From NCBI GenBank assembly GCA_003164075.1, contig PLRZ01000711.1, positions 1 to 12,973 of the forward strand: DNA of 12,973 nt, read 5' to 3'. Each line of letters opens with the position of its first letter. Within the stretch, counting starts at the first letter, position 1. The stretch is from Bryobacterales bacterium. GTDB taxonomy: Bacteria; Acidobacteriota; Terriglobia; Bryobacterales; Bryobacteraceae. The position numbers and the translations under genes are program-made. The notes beneath the pieces were generated by a model. The model ran no database searches. It saw only the letters and a list, made by a program, of their open reading frames with translations, and was not told the DNA's origin. Of this stretch, positions 5,680 to 12,836 are shown in pieces.

Positions 5680-8106
5680 CTACTCCTGATGCAGCGCTTC
5701 CATGGGGTCGATACGCGTGGCGCGCCGCGCCGGAACGTAGTTGGCCACCACCGCCACCGCCAGCAGCAATCCCGCGACCCCAGCCATTACCGCGGGATCG
5801 AGTGGCGCCACGCCGTAGAGCACGGCCCGCAAGGTCGATGCCAGTAACGCGGCGCCGGCCATCCCTGCCGCCAGGCCAATCAGCGCGGTCTTGATGCCGT
5901 GTACGATCACCATCCGCTTGAGCTGCCCGGGTGTCGAGCCCAGCGCCATGCGAAGTCCGAACTCGCGGGTCCGCTGGGCCACTCCGTAGGAAACCACCCC
6001 GTGGATCCCCAGCGCGGCCAACAGCATGGAGATGCCCGCGAAAACCACCAGCAGGATCGTCGAAATGCGCGGCGCCGTATCGGCCAGGGAGAGATACTCG
6101 TTCATGCTGCGAATCTGAAAAACCGGCTGGCCGCGATCCACCGACCATACCGCCTGCTTCACGGCTTTTACCACCGCCTGGGTGCCGCTGGCCGTGCGCA
6201 CCGCCAGCACCATGGCCTGGTCGGGCATCTGCTCATAAGGCGCGTAGATGGTGGGCTCGGGCTCTTTATCCAGGCCATAGTGATGCACCTGGCCGACGAT
6301 TCCCACCACTTGCCGCCATTCGCCCCACAAGCGCATGCGCTGGCCGAGGGGATCCTCATGGGGCCAATACTGGTGCGCCAGAGTTTCGTCGATCAGGATC
6401 ACCCTCGGCTCACCGTCCACATCGTGATCCGAGAGCAGCCGTCCCCGCCGCAACGCGATTCCCATGGTGTCGAAATAGCGCGGGCTGACGCGCCGGAAGT
6501 CCGCCACCAGCGACTGCTCCGGCGGCAAAGGACGATTCTCGATGGTGAAGTACTCGCGGTCATTCTGCTGCCCCAGCGGCAGTACATCGGTCAGACCTGC
6601 GGATTGAATGCCGGGCAGGGTTTCCACCTTGTCGAGTACACGGCGGTAGAACTCGGCCTGTTCGCGGCCGCTCTTATAGAGATTATCGGTGGGCAGGCGC
6701 ATGCGAAACGTCAACACATGGTCGGGCCGGATACCGGGGTTGACGTGCTCCAGAATCACGAAGCTCTTCATGGCCAGCCCCGCGCCCACCAGCAGCATGC
6801 CGGCGAGGGCAATCTCCCCGGCCACCAGGAAATTCCAAACTCCCATCCGGCCCGCCGAGGGAGCGGACGTCCGCCCACCCACCTTGAGTGCGTCGTTGAC
6901 GTCGGCACGGCCCACAAACAGCGCCGGAATCAGTCCGAAGACCAGTGCCGATGCGGTGGAAATCGCCAGCGCGAAGAGCAGGGCGCGGGAATCCACGCTA
7001 ATTGCCGGCCGCACAATCTCGGCGCCGGCCTGCGCCATGGGAAGCGTGGCCGGCAGCACCGTGCTCAGCAGGTCCACACCCCAGCCCGCGAAGAAGACGC
7101 CGAGCGCGCCTCCCAGCAGGCTCAACAGCAGGCTCTCGCTCAAAATCTGCCCGATCAGGCGGCCGCGGCGGGCGCCCAGCGCGGCGCGAATCGCCATCTC
7201 CTTGCGCCGTCCGGTAACGCGCGCCAGCAGGAGGCTCGCCACGTTCACGCAGGCCAGCAGCAGAAGCAATCCCACGGCCCCCAGGAGCAGCAGCAGGGCC
7301 GGCCGGATGTATTCGAAGAGAGCCCGCTGCATTCCCACCACGGTCACATCCCAACCTGCCAGCCGGGGCGTCTGCGCGTCGATGCGGCGGGCGATGCCGC
7401 TCAACTCGGCTTGCGCCTGCGCCATGGTGACATTCGGTTTGAGGCGGGCGATGACGCCGAAATCATGGTCCGCGCGGCTCTTACCGCGCAATTCGGCGGT
7501 TGGCCAGGGAACATACATGTCGGTGGGCAGCAGATGAAAGAAATCCGGCGCGAGCACGCCGATGGCGGTGTACGGCTCGCTGTTCATGATGAAGGTTTTC
7601 CCGATGACGTGCGGATCGGATGCGAAGCGGCGTTTCCAATACCCGTTGCTGAGCACGGCCACCGGAAATCGCGCTTGCCCCGCGCCTTCGGCTGGCGTAA
7701 AAGTGCGTCCCAGAACGGTGCGGGCGCCCAGCATCGACAGGAAATTGGTGGTCACGCGCATGCCGACCACCTGCTCGGGTTCGCCCCCGCCGGTCACCGT
7801 GCCGGTGCCCACCTCAAGGAGCGCCATCTCTTCGAAGGATTGGCTTTGTTCCTGCCAGTCGAGGAAATTCGGGGCGGACGGCCCTTCGCGCAGGATTCCA
7901 TCCTTCAGATCCGTCTCCCAGATCAGCGCCAGGCGGCCGGACCCGGGATAGGGCAGCGGGCGCAGCAGCACGGAGTTGACCACGCTGAAGATCGCGGTGT
8001 TCGCTCCGATGCCGAGCGCCAGAACCAGCAGCGCGACGATGGTAAAGCCGGGCTTCTTGCGAAGTGTCCGCAGGGCGTAACGCAGATCCCGCAGGAGAGT
8101 GAACAT
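5680..8106 (-). CDS. MacB-like ABC permease, acidobacterial duplicated orphan permease (ADOP) type
   Basis: An inner-membrane protein of 808 aa with two MacB periplasmic core plus FtsX permease units. It opens MFTLLRDLRYALRTL, typical of ADOP proteins, followed by a first membrane helix at about 20-41 (ALGIGANTAIFSVVNSVLL). The first FtsX domain has helices near 269-295, 317-341 and 375-400, with the coupling sequence RKEMAIRAALGA; another helix follows near 425-447. The second FtsX domain has helices near 680-705, 740-760 and 770-792, with the related motif TREFGLRMALGS. The C-terminal RATRIDPMEALHQE is also typical. No ATPase gene is adjacent, hence 'orphan'; the substrate cannot be told. 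I chose ATG 8106; a TTG at 8151 would add 15 residues of unlikely leader. The perfect palindrome follows its stop. Family assignment is firm, function is not. Confidence 0.93.
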   Translation of the reverse strand: MFTLLRDLRYALRTLRKKPGFTIVALLVLALGIGANTAIFSVVNSVLLRPLPYPGSGRLALIWETDLKDGILREGPSAPNFLDWQEQSQSFEEMALLEVGTGTVTGGGEPEQVVGMRVTTNFLSMLGARTVLGRTFTPAEGAGQARFPVAVLSNGYWKRRFASDPHVIGKTFIMNSEPYTAIGVLAPDFFHLLPTDMYVPWPTAELRGKSRADHDFGVIARLKPNVTMAQAQAELSGIARRIDAQTPRLAGWDVTVVGMQRALFEYIRPALLLLLGAVGLLLLLACVNVASLLLARVTGRRKEMAIRAALGARRGRLIGQILSESLLLSLLGGALGVFFAGWGVDLLSTVLPATLPMAQAGAEIVRPAISVDSRALLFALAISTASALVFGLIPALFVGRADVNDALKVGGRTSAPSAGRMGVWNFLVAGEIALAGMLLVGAGLAMKSFVILEHVNPGIRPDHVLTFRMRLPTDNLYKSGREQAEFYRRVLDKVETLPGIQSAGLTDVLPLGQQNDREYFTIENRPLPPEQSLVADFRRVSPRYFDTMGIALRRGRLLSDHDVDGEPRVILIDETLAHQYWPHEDPLGQRMRLWGEWRQVVGIVGQVHHYGLDKEPEPTIYAPYEQMPDQAMVLAVRTASGTQAVVKAVKQAVWSVDRGQPVFQIRSMNEYLSLADTAPRISTILLVVFAGISMLLAALGIHGVVSYGVAQRTREFGLRMALGSTPGQLKRMVIVHGIKTALIGLAAGMAGAALLASTLRAVLYGVAPLDPAVMAGVAGLLLAVAVVANYVPARRATRIDPMEALHQE

Positions 8107-8294
8107 ACGCTTTCGAGCAGCAAGCCGAGTTCCGTTCCAGGAGGCGCCCAAGTGATTGAAATTATTAACTTGCGTTGGCGGGTGGGTGTCCGCTCGTGGG
8201 ACCGCGGGGCATTATTCAGTCCGGCAATGGGCGGGCGGGTGCTTCCCGTCTTGTATCTCTAGAGTGAGATAATCGGACTCAGGAAAGGCAGCCA
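8107..8294. other. Divergent intergenic region (188 bp)
   Basis: Lies between the permease (-) and the small coiled-coil gene (+). It contains an AT-rich stretch at about 8152-8170 upstream of the permease and a GATAAT hexamer at 8268-8273 that could be a -10 box for the plus-strand gene, but I see no convincing -35 element for either. The Shine-Dalgarno of the small gene, AGGAAAGG, is at 8281-8288. Confidence 0.35.
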
Positions 8295-8477
8295 ATGACC
8301 ACCGAAGAACGCATCGAGCGCATTGAACGCCTTACCGCAAACACCGCGGCATCCGTGGCCGCACATAATGACCGAATCGGCAAACTCATCCAGGCCGCGG
8401 AGATCAACCGCCAGGAGTGGGAACAACTCTGGCGCGAATTCCGGGCGTACCTTTCAACTATCCCTCCCAGGCAGTAG
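8295..8477 (+). CDS. Small hydrophilic helical (coiled-coil) protein, unknown function
   Basis: Not recognised. The 60-residue protein is charged and helical, starting MTTEERIERIERLTANTAAS. Leu/Ile/Val residues at heptad-like spacing through residues 7-34 suggest a short coiled coil, followed by a Trp-rich helix EWEQLWREFRAYL (about 41-53). There is no signal peptide or membrane segment. Coding is supported by a strong ribosome site AGGAAAGG (8281-8288) six bases before ATG. An overlapping frame (8323-8508) has no such site. It converges on cysE with 15 bases between stop codons and is transcribed divergently from the permease. Short orphan proteins of this kind often oligomerise, but no role is visible. 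Confidence 0.6.
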   Translation: MTTEERIERIERLTANTAASVAAHNDRIGKLIQAAEINRQEWEQLWREFRAYLSTIPPRQ

Positions 8478-8492
8478 GCCCGTTTGCCGGAC

Positions 8493-9152
8493 TTACGCGT
8501 TGCGATGATGCTCGATTTCGTGCTCGGCAATTAGCTGTTTCAGCAGGCCTTCCAATTCCGCCATCCGGCGTGCAAGGTCGTCGATGGCCTGGCCTTCCGG
8601 ATCGGGCAAGTGGCCGTGTTCCAGATGGCCGCCTTCGGAGCGCACCCGCACCACCCGGCCAGGAACGCCCACCACCGTGGAATTGTCCGGCACGGCGTAA
8701 ATCACCACCGACCCGGCGCCGATCTTGACGTTGTCGCCGATGCGAATATTGCCCAGGACTTTGGCGCCGGTCCCCACCACCACGCGATTCCCCAACGTAG
8801 GATGGCGCTTGCCCTTTTCGCCGCCCGTCCCGCCCAGCGTGACGCCCTGGTACAGCAGCACGTCGTCGCCGATCTCGGTGGTCTCGCCGATCACCACCCC
8901 CATGCCATGATCGATGAAGAAACGGCGGCCGATGGTGGCGCCGGGATGGATCTCGATGCCCGTGAAGAAGCGGCTGAATTGCGAGAGGAGCCGCGGCAGC
9001 AGCGGCACTCCCCAGCCATAGAGCTTGTGGGCCAGGCGGTGGACCAGAATGGCATGGAAGCCGGGGTAACAGAGCAGTACCTCGACTACACTTCTGGCGG
9101 CTGGGTCTTCCCGGAAAATGGTATCGATCTGTTCCCTGATGGCGCGCAGCAT
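8493..9152 (-). CDS. cysE: Serine O-acetyltransferase
   Basis: CysE acetylates L-serine with acetyl-CoA to give O-acetylserine, the direct precursor of cysteine, in the cytoplasm. The 219-aa protein has the N-terminal helical part ([20 protein letters not shown], 26-45) and a left-handed beta-helix of hexapeptide repeats from about 65 to 165. The catalytic D81-H82-G lies in [17 protein letters not shown], and the loop [21 protein letters not shown] (101-121) is diagnostic. It is the short SAT form. After the usual end near VPGRVVRVR it carries an extra helical tail (about 184-219, [16 protein letters not shown]), perhaps a coiled coil; this is longer than a minimal SAT and lacks an obvious CysK-docking terminal Ile. 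Start ATG 9152 is preceded by AGGAAA (9162-9157). It is the last gene of the run from 11299, 41 nt after nuoI. Confidence 0.93.
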   Translation of the reverse strand: MLRAIREQIDTIFREDPAARSVVEVLLCYPGFHAILVHRLAHKLYGWGVPLLPRLLSQFSRFFTGIEIHPGATIGRRFFIDHGMGVVIGETTEIGDDVLLYQGVTLGGTGGEKGKRHPTLGNRVVVGTGAKVLGNIRIGDNVKIGAGSVVIYAVPDNSTVVGVPGRVVRVRSEGGHLEHGHLPDPEGQAIDDLARRMAELEGLLKQLIAEHEIEHHRNA

Positions 9153-9193
9153 GCCGTTTCCTGTTTGGATGGCAGTGGGGGCGAAGTGGATTC

Positions 9194-9694
9194 CTAGTGC
9201 GCCGAGGGTTGTTCGGCCGCCACCACGGGAGGCATGGCGCCCACGGGCACCGGGGCGAGCATATCTTCCTTCCGTTTCACCAGCGTGGAAGTATTGTAAC
9301 TCGCGGCTTCGAAGCCATGGCCATGGGTGATGGCGTCGGTAGGACAGGCTTCCACGCAATACCCGCAAAAGATGCAGCGGTTGTAATCGATGTTATACAC
9401 GCTGGCGTAGCGCTCGCCGCCGGAGATGCGGACCTTTTCGGTGTTCTCGGCGGCCTCTATATAGATGCAGTTGGCCGGACAAGCGGCGGCGCACAGGAAG
9501 CAGGCCACGCACTTTTCCATGCCGTTGGAATCCCGCTGCAGCACGTGGACTCCGCGAAAGCGCTCTTCGAACTTGGCCGGCTCGTCGGGATAATACTCCG
9601 TCACCGTGGGGGACATCATCTCCTTGAAGGTGACACTCATCCCTTTGGCGATGGCGCCCGCGGCACCCAGGATTTCTTCGATGGTATTGGCCAT
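9194..9694 (-). CDS. nuoI: NADH-quinone oxidoreductase subunit I (two 4Fe-4S clusters)
   Basis: NuoI is the ferredoxin-like subunit of Complex I that passes electrons through clusters N6a and N6b towards quinone. Its 166 residues include both cluster motifs: C62-x2-C65-x2-C68-x3-C72-P and C107-x2-C110-x2-C113-x3-C117-P. The segments [20 protein letters not shown] before the first motif and [23 protein letters not shown] around the second are characteristic of NuoI rather than of simple ferredoxins. The N-terminal helix ([23 protein letters not shown]) would contact the membrane arm, and the C-terminal tail after 145 is Pro/Ala/Val-rich. Start ATG 9694 lacks a good ribosome site. No other nuo gene is in the window: it sits between a thiol redox gene (54 nt upstream) and cysE (41 nt downstream). 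It could be part of a scattered main complex or a spare copy. Confidence 0.93.
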   Translation of the reverse strand: MANTIEEILGAAGAIAKGMSVTFKEMMSPTVTEYYPDEPAKFEERFRGVHVLQRDSNGMEKCVACFLCAAACPANCIYIEAAENTEKVRISGGERYASVYNIDYNRCIFCGYCVEACPTDAITHGHGFEAASYNTSTLVKRKEDMLAPVPVGAMPPVVAAEQPSAH

Positions 9695-9748
9695 GAGGTT
9701 AGTCTTATTCTAGCGTGGCTGCCCGCCGGGCGCCTAGTTGCGCGATCC

Positions 9749-10237
9749 TCAACCAGCCTTCCATTCCGGCACATATTCGCCCGGACGGAACAGGCTGCCG
9801 CCGACGGGCGCGGCCAAACCCTCCATATCCTTCTTCCGCCAGCCTTCGATCGCGCGTGAAATGACGCCGCCGGGCTCGACCAGAAACAAGGTGGGGACGC
9901 TCGAGATGCCATAATCGCCGCTCGCCGGGAAGCCGCTCTCCTCGCTGTCCAGAAGGGTGGGAAACGTCACGCCGAACTCCTGGTTGAACTCGCCTGTATC
10001 GCCGGCGTCGTTCTGCGAGATGCCGAAAATGCGCAGGGTACCCGCGGCGTGGATCCGTTCCAGAAACGGAAACGTGAGCTGGCAGATGGGGCAGGAAATT
10101 TTGAAAAACGCCAGCAGCACTGGGCCGCCGCTGAGGATTTCGGCGAGCGATGCGGTCCCGCCCGCCAGAAGTTCCATGCGGAATTCGGGCGCGCGGGCGC
10201 CAGGTTCCAAAAGGCGGTGTTGTCCGCGCGAGGCCAT
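9749..10237 (-). CDS. Thioredoxin-fold AhpC/TSA (redoxin) family protein
   Basis: A 162-residue thioredoxin-like protein. The active site is C49-P-I-C52 in FFKISCPICQLTFPFLERI, with the cis-proline P115 in SSVPTLFLV, so it can form a disulfide and probably acts as a thiol-disulfide oxidoreductase or peroxiredoxin. The leading segment EPGARAPEFRMELLAGG is the typical redoxin start. There is no signal peptide or membrane anchor, so it is cytoplasmic, unlike TlpA/ResA proteins, which it otherwise resembles. The C-terminal tail after about 142 has no match I recognise. Start ATG 10237 has no evident ribosome site. It lies 42 nt after the MlaD-like gene and 54 nt before nuoI on the same strand. 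The neighbourhood suggests a role in thiol or iron-sulfur homeostasis, but that is inference. Confidence 0.85.
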   Translation of the reverse strand: MASRGQHRLLEPGARAPEFRMELLAGGTASLAEILSGGPVLLAFFKISCPICQLTFPFLERIHAAGTLRIFGISQNDAGDTGEFNQEFGVTFPTLLDSEESGFPASGDYGISSVPTLFLVEPGGVISRAIEGWRKKDMEGLAAPVGGSLFRPGEYVPEWKAG

Positions 10238-10279
10238 AGAAAAAGTTTACGACAGACAGGGAAGAAGATTCCTGCCAAA

Positions 10280-11299
10280 TCAGAAAATCTTCAGCCGCAA
10301 GTACTTCTTCGGATTCAATCGGAAGTCGCGCAAACCATCCTGCAGTTCCTTGAGCGAGCCGTTGAGGTTATCGTACACCACGGTCGTTGTCATTTGCGGA
10401 TTGCGATTGAGTTCGTCCACGCTCTGAATCAACACCGCCAAAGTGCGATTGGCTTCCACGTAAGCGCTGTCCGACTGCAAAAGATCGTTCTTGCTTACGG
10501 CCTCGATGGAGCGGCGGAATTCCTGCGTCTTGCTTAAGAGTTGGTCGTACTGGCCGCTGTCGCGCAGCAGTTTACCGGCGGCGCCCTGGCCCGATTGCAC
10601 CTTGGCGACCTCCTGATCGATCTGCGCCAGAAGGTCGCTCGCCTGGCGGTGCAGCCGGTCGGAACTCAGCAGGCCGCCCACCACGCTGGTGGTACTGACC
10701 GCCGCGTTAATGGCCTTCTGCAGGTCCACCATGCGCTTCAGCAGATCGTCGTAGAATGTCTGCCCCTGATAGAACTTGCCGAACTGGCTGCGGCCCTGTT
10801 CGATGTCCGTCAGGGTCTCATCCACCAGGCGCAACTCCCTGGTGAATTGAGTCAAATCCAGGCTCCTGAGCAGTTCCGGCTGGTCCTTGTAAATCATTTC
10901 TCCACCGGCGGCAATGGCTTTCGGGCTGGTTCCGCCGGTGATGTCCACGAACTTGTCGCCGATGAGCGAATCGGAGCTGATCTGCGCCACGGAGTCCCCG
11001 GGAATGCGGTCCAGGCGGTCGCGATACAGCAGCAGCATCACCTTCACCGCCCGGGCGGGATCCTTGGAGCGGGAGAGTTCCACCGTGGACACCCGGCCCA
11101 CATCAATGCCATCCACACGGACCGGAGATTCGTCGCTGAGGCCGCTGGCGTCGGGGATAAATAAATAGATCACCGTCTTGGGCCCCAGCAGAACACCTCC
11201 GAACAACTCATAGAGCAGCGTGCAGAGGATGATTACCGACACCAGGGCAACCGCGGTAACGCGGAATCGGGCCCACTTGACGCGGCTAACCGGTGGCAT
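10280..11299 (-). CDS. MlaD/MCE-family membrane-anchored lipid transport protein
   Basis: MCE proteins form periplasmic rings or tubes that carry lipids between membranes, usually with an MlaE permease and MlaF ATPase. This 339-aa protein has one N-terminal membrane anchor (about 13-34, VTAVALVSVIILCTLLYELF). The MCE domain at roughly 41-120 contains the characteristic ASGLSDESPVRVDGIDVGRV and SSDSLIGDKFVDITGG. A long helical region (about 145-325) follows, as in Mla/Mce family members that build a coiled-coil barrel, and the tail NPKKYLRLKIF is typical. No mlaE or mlaF is present within the window; upstream lies an unrelated gene on the other strand. It is the first gene of the four-gene run ending in cysE. 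Start ATG 11299 follows a CAATCCGATTG dyad; I see no good ribosome site or promoter. Confidence 0.9.
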   Translation of the reverse strand: MPPVSRVKWARFRVTAVALVSVIILCTLLYELFGGVLLGPKTVIYLFIPDASGLSDESPVRVDGIDVGRVSTVELSRSKDPARAVKVMLLLYRDRLDRIPGDSVAQISSDSLIGDKFVDITGGTSPKAIAAGGEMIYKDQPELLRSLDLTQFTRELRLVDETLTDIEQGRSQFGKFYQGQTFYDDLLKRMVDLQKAINAAVSTTSVVGGLLSSDRLHRQASDLLAQIDQEVAKVQSGQGAAGKLLRDSGQYDQLLSKTQEFRRSIEAVSKNDLLQSDSAYVEANRTLAVLIQSVDELNRNPQMTTTVVYDNLNGSLKELQDGLRDFRLNPKKYLRLKIF

Positions 11300-11391
11300 T
11301 CAATCGGATTGTACCGCGCCGCCGGCACGAATCGCGGGATACAATAAGGGATTGGATTAGCCGGCATTACCCCGTACCAGTGGGAGCTCGC

Positions 11392-11643
11392 TTGAAAACC
11401 CGATCCAGGAAGTTCGAGGGCCGCTGCGCCAAACATAAGCGTTACAATCCCGCCGTGGATGGACGCGGCGGCGTCCACGGCGCCTGCGCGCGATGCACCC
11501 TGCTTTGCGATATCTGGGAGTCCTCTCTCAAGCTCAACCAGTTGATCCGCAAATTCGACCCGAACCATGACGATCTGAAGCGTCCTTCGGAGCCCAAACC
11601 GTCCTCGGTCGATCCGCGGCAAATGAGCCTGATCACCGATTGA
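11392..11643 (+). CDS. Small Cys/His-rich protein, putative zinc binding
   Basis: Not assigned to a named family. From TTG 11392 it is 83 residues long, with possible metal ligands C12-x2-H15 (GRCAKHKRYNP) and C32-x2-C35-x3-C39 (GACARCTLLCD). The glycine-rich turn DGRGGVHG links them, and a helical part KLNQLIRKFDPNHDDLK follows. I have a vague memory of similar hypothetical proteins in Solibacter-like genomes, not checked. The start is chosen because GGGAG (11382-11386) sits five bases before TTG; GTG 11380 is an in-frame alternative, and the open frame continues to 11293 in sequence that overlaps the mlaD-like gene on the other strand. It runs divergently from that gene. A single zinc-ribbon-like module that binds nucleic acid or protein is the natural guess, but nothing in the sequence shows a partner. 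Confidence 0.62.
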   Translation: MKTRSRKFEGRCAKHKRYNPAVDGRGGVHGACARCTLLCDIWESSLKLNQLIRKFDPNHDDLKRPSEPKPSSVDPRQMSLITD

Positions 11644-11645
11644 TT

Positions 11646-11690
11646 GCGCCCCGGGGGCTGACTCCAAAGAGCTATTTTTGCCCCTGGCGC
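11646..11690. terminator. Possible imperfect hairpin after the Cys-rich gene
   Basis: GCGCC and GGGGC segments at 11646-11658 can pair with GCCCC and GGCGC at 11680-11690, separated by a loop holding a T5 run. The stem is interrupted by unpaired bases and no T-run follows it, so it is a weak terminator candidate, placed 3 nt after the stop at 11643. Confidence 0.25.
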
Positions 11691-11790
11691 CGAATTGCGC
11701 GCCTTCGGGAGTAACCTTTGTAACCGCGATAACGTAGTTTCCATTGACTCGGGTTGCGCGATAGCCGTGTCTGCCCGATGGGGGTTTGAA

Positions 11791-12801
11791 ATGAAACGCA
11801 GGAAAATCAACGCCAGCGCCGGGTTTTGTGCAGCTCTCATGCTTCCGTTCCTGGCCTCGGCATCCGACACCCAACACTGCTACCTGCGCGATGCCACTTC
11901 GCCCGCCGCTTCCAGCGCCTATCTCTTGTGCGAACAGGGATTGGTCTACGGCACAACAGATGGCGGCGCCACCTGGACCGCCCACGATACCGGCGCGTCA
12001 GTGACGCTGCACGGCATCTCTTTCTTCGACGCCAACCACGGCTTCGTAGTGGGCGACACAGGGACCCTGCTGGCTACCGAGGATGGCGGCAAGACGTGGC
12101 TGGCGCGCACCACCGGCACCAAGGAACACCTCCTCTCGGTCTTCACCATCGGCAACCTGGCATGGACCAGCGGATTCGACGGCGCGCTGCTCCATTCCAC
12201 CGATGGCGGCCGCACCTGGAGCAAACAGAACGCCGGCACCTCCATGGCCCTGGAGTCCATCTTTTTCCTGGACGCCGATCACGGCTGGTCGGTAGGCTGG
12301 TCGGGGACCATTCTGCGCACCACCGACGGCGGAAAGACCTGGCAAATCGTCAAGACGGACGCCGCCCAGTGGTCGCTCGCCGCGGTTCGCTTCGTCGACC
12401 CGAAGAACGGCTGGGCGGTGGGCTTCTCCGGACAACTTCTGCAAAGCACCGACGGAGGCGCTACCTGGAAGGCGCAAAAGAACCCCTCGCAATCCTGGCT
12501 GACGTCGATAGCTCCCGACCGGGCCAAGCGGGTTTGGATCGCCGCCGACGAACATTTTCTAGTGAGTGAGGATGGCGGCACAAATTGGCAGGCGATCCCG
12601 GTGCCTGGAAGCTTCTTCGTCGCCAGGGTTTTCCAGGTGGGCGATTCGCTCTGGGCGCTGGCCGAGTTGGGGATCCTGAAGCAGACCGGCCCGGGTTTGC
12701 AATGGAAGCACGACGAGAATTTCATTCCGGCGGGCGCTCACATTGGGAGCACCATCGACGAGACTCTGGGCGCCGCCACGGCCGCCGGCAAGGCGAAGTA
12801 G
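11791..12801 (+). CDS. Exported Ycf48-like beta-propeller protein
   Basis: A 336-residue protein with a cleavable signal peptide (about 1-25, MKRRK then a hydrophobic run ending ...LPFLASAS). Six BNR/Ycf48-type motifs follow at 41-42-residue spacing: TTDGGATW (55-62), TEDGGKTW (96-103), STDGGRTW (136-143), TTDGGKTW (177-184), STDGGATW (219-226) and SEDGGTNW (259-266), between repeats such as HGFVVGDTGTLL, HGWSVGWSGTIL and NGWAVGFSGQLL. Together they form a blade-repeat propeller of the Ycf48/HCF136 class. Ycf48 assembles photosystem II in cyanobacteria, but homologues in non-photosynthetic bacteria are exported or cell-surface proteins of unknown role, which fits here since no photosynthetic genes are visible. 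ATG 11791 follows a GGGGG tract (11780-11784). Two cysteines after the signal peptide (C30 and C47) could form a disulfide. Confidence 0.88.
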   Translation: MKRRKINASAGFCAALMLPFLASASDTQHCYLRDATSPAASSAYLLCEQGLVYGTTDGGATWTAHDTGASVTLHGISFFDANHGFVVGDTGTLLATEDGGKTWLARTTGTKEHLLSVFTIGNLAWTSGFDGALLHSTDGGRTWSKQNAGTSMALESIFFLDADHGWSVGWSGTILRTTDGGKTWQIVKTDAAQWSLAAVRFVDPKNGWAVGFSGQLLQSTDGGATWKAQKNPSQSWLTSIAPDRAKRVWIAADEHFLVSEDGGTNWQAIPVPGSFFVARVFQVGDSLWALAELGILKQTGPGLQWKHDENFIPAGAHIGSTIDETLGAATAAGKAK

Positions 12802-12836
12802 CGGGAGACTCCTGAACTACTATTTGGGAGCACCAT
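12743..12836. repeat. 13-bp direct repeat TTGGGAGCACCAT bracketing the propeller-gene end
   Basis: TTGGGAGCACCAT occurs at 12743-12755, inside the last codons of the propeller gene, and again at 12824-12836 after its stop. The copies are 81 bp apart. This may be the trace of a short duplication or insertion, or chance. Confidence 0.4.

Noticed and set aside
8107..8151. TTG 8151 start for the permease
   Set aside because: Adds 15 residues unlike ADOP N-termini, whereas ATG 8106 gives the expected MFTLLRDLRYA beginning.
5899..8262. 787-residue open frame on the plus strand
   Set aside because: It lies antisense to the permease and has the His/Arg/Gln-rich composition of a GC-rich antisense frame, with no recognisable domain.
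9153..9368. N-terminal extension of CysE by 72 residues
   Set aside because: It overlaps the nuoI 3' end, including its second cluster motif, and lacks SAT-like sequence; ATG 9152 has a ribosome site.
11301..11313. TACAAT-type -10 box (minus) before the mlaD-like gene
   Set aside because: No -35 element at a suitable distance; the hexamer overlaps a short CAATC-GATTG dyad and may be chance.
11293..11391. Longer N-terminus of the Cys-rich protein from ATG 11293
   Set aside because: It would overlap the mlaD-like start region and has no ribosome site; TTG 11392 does.
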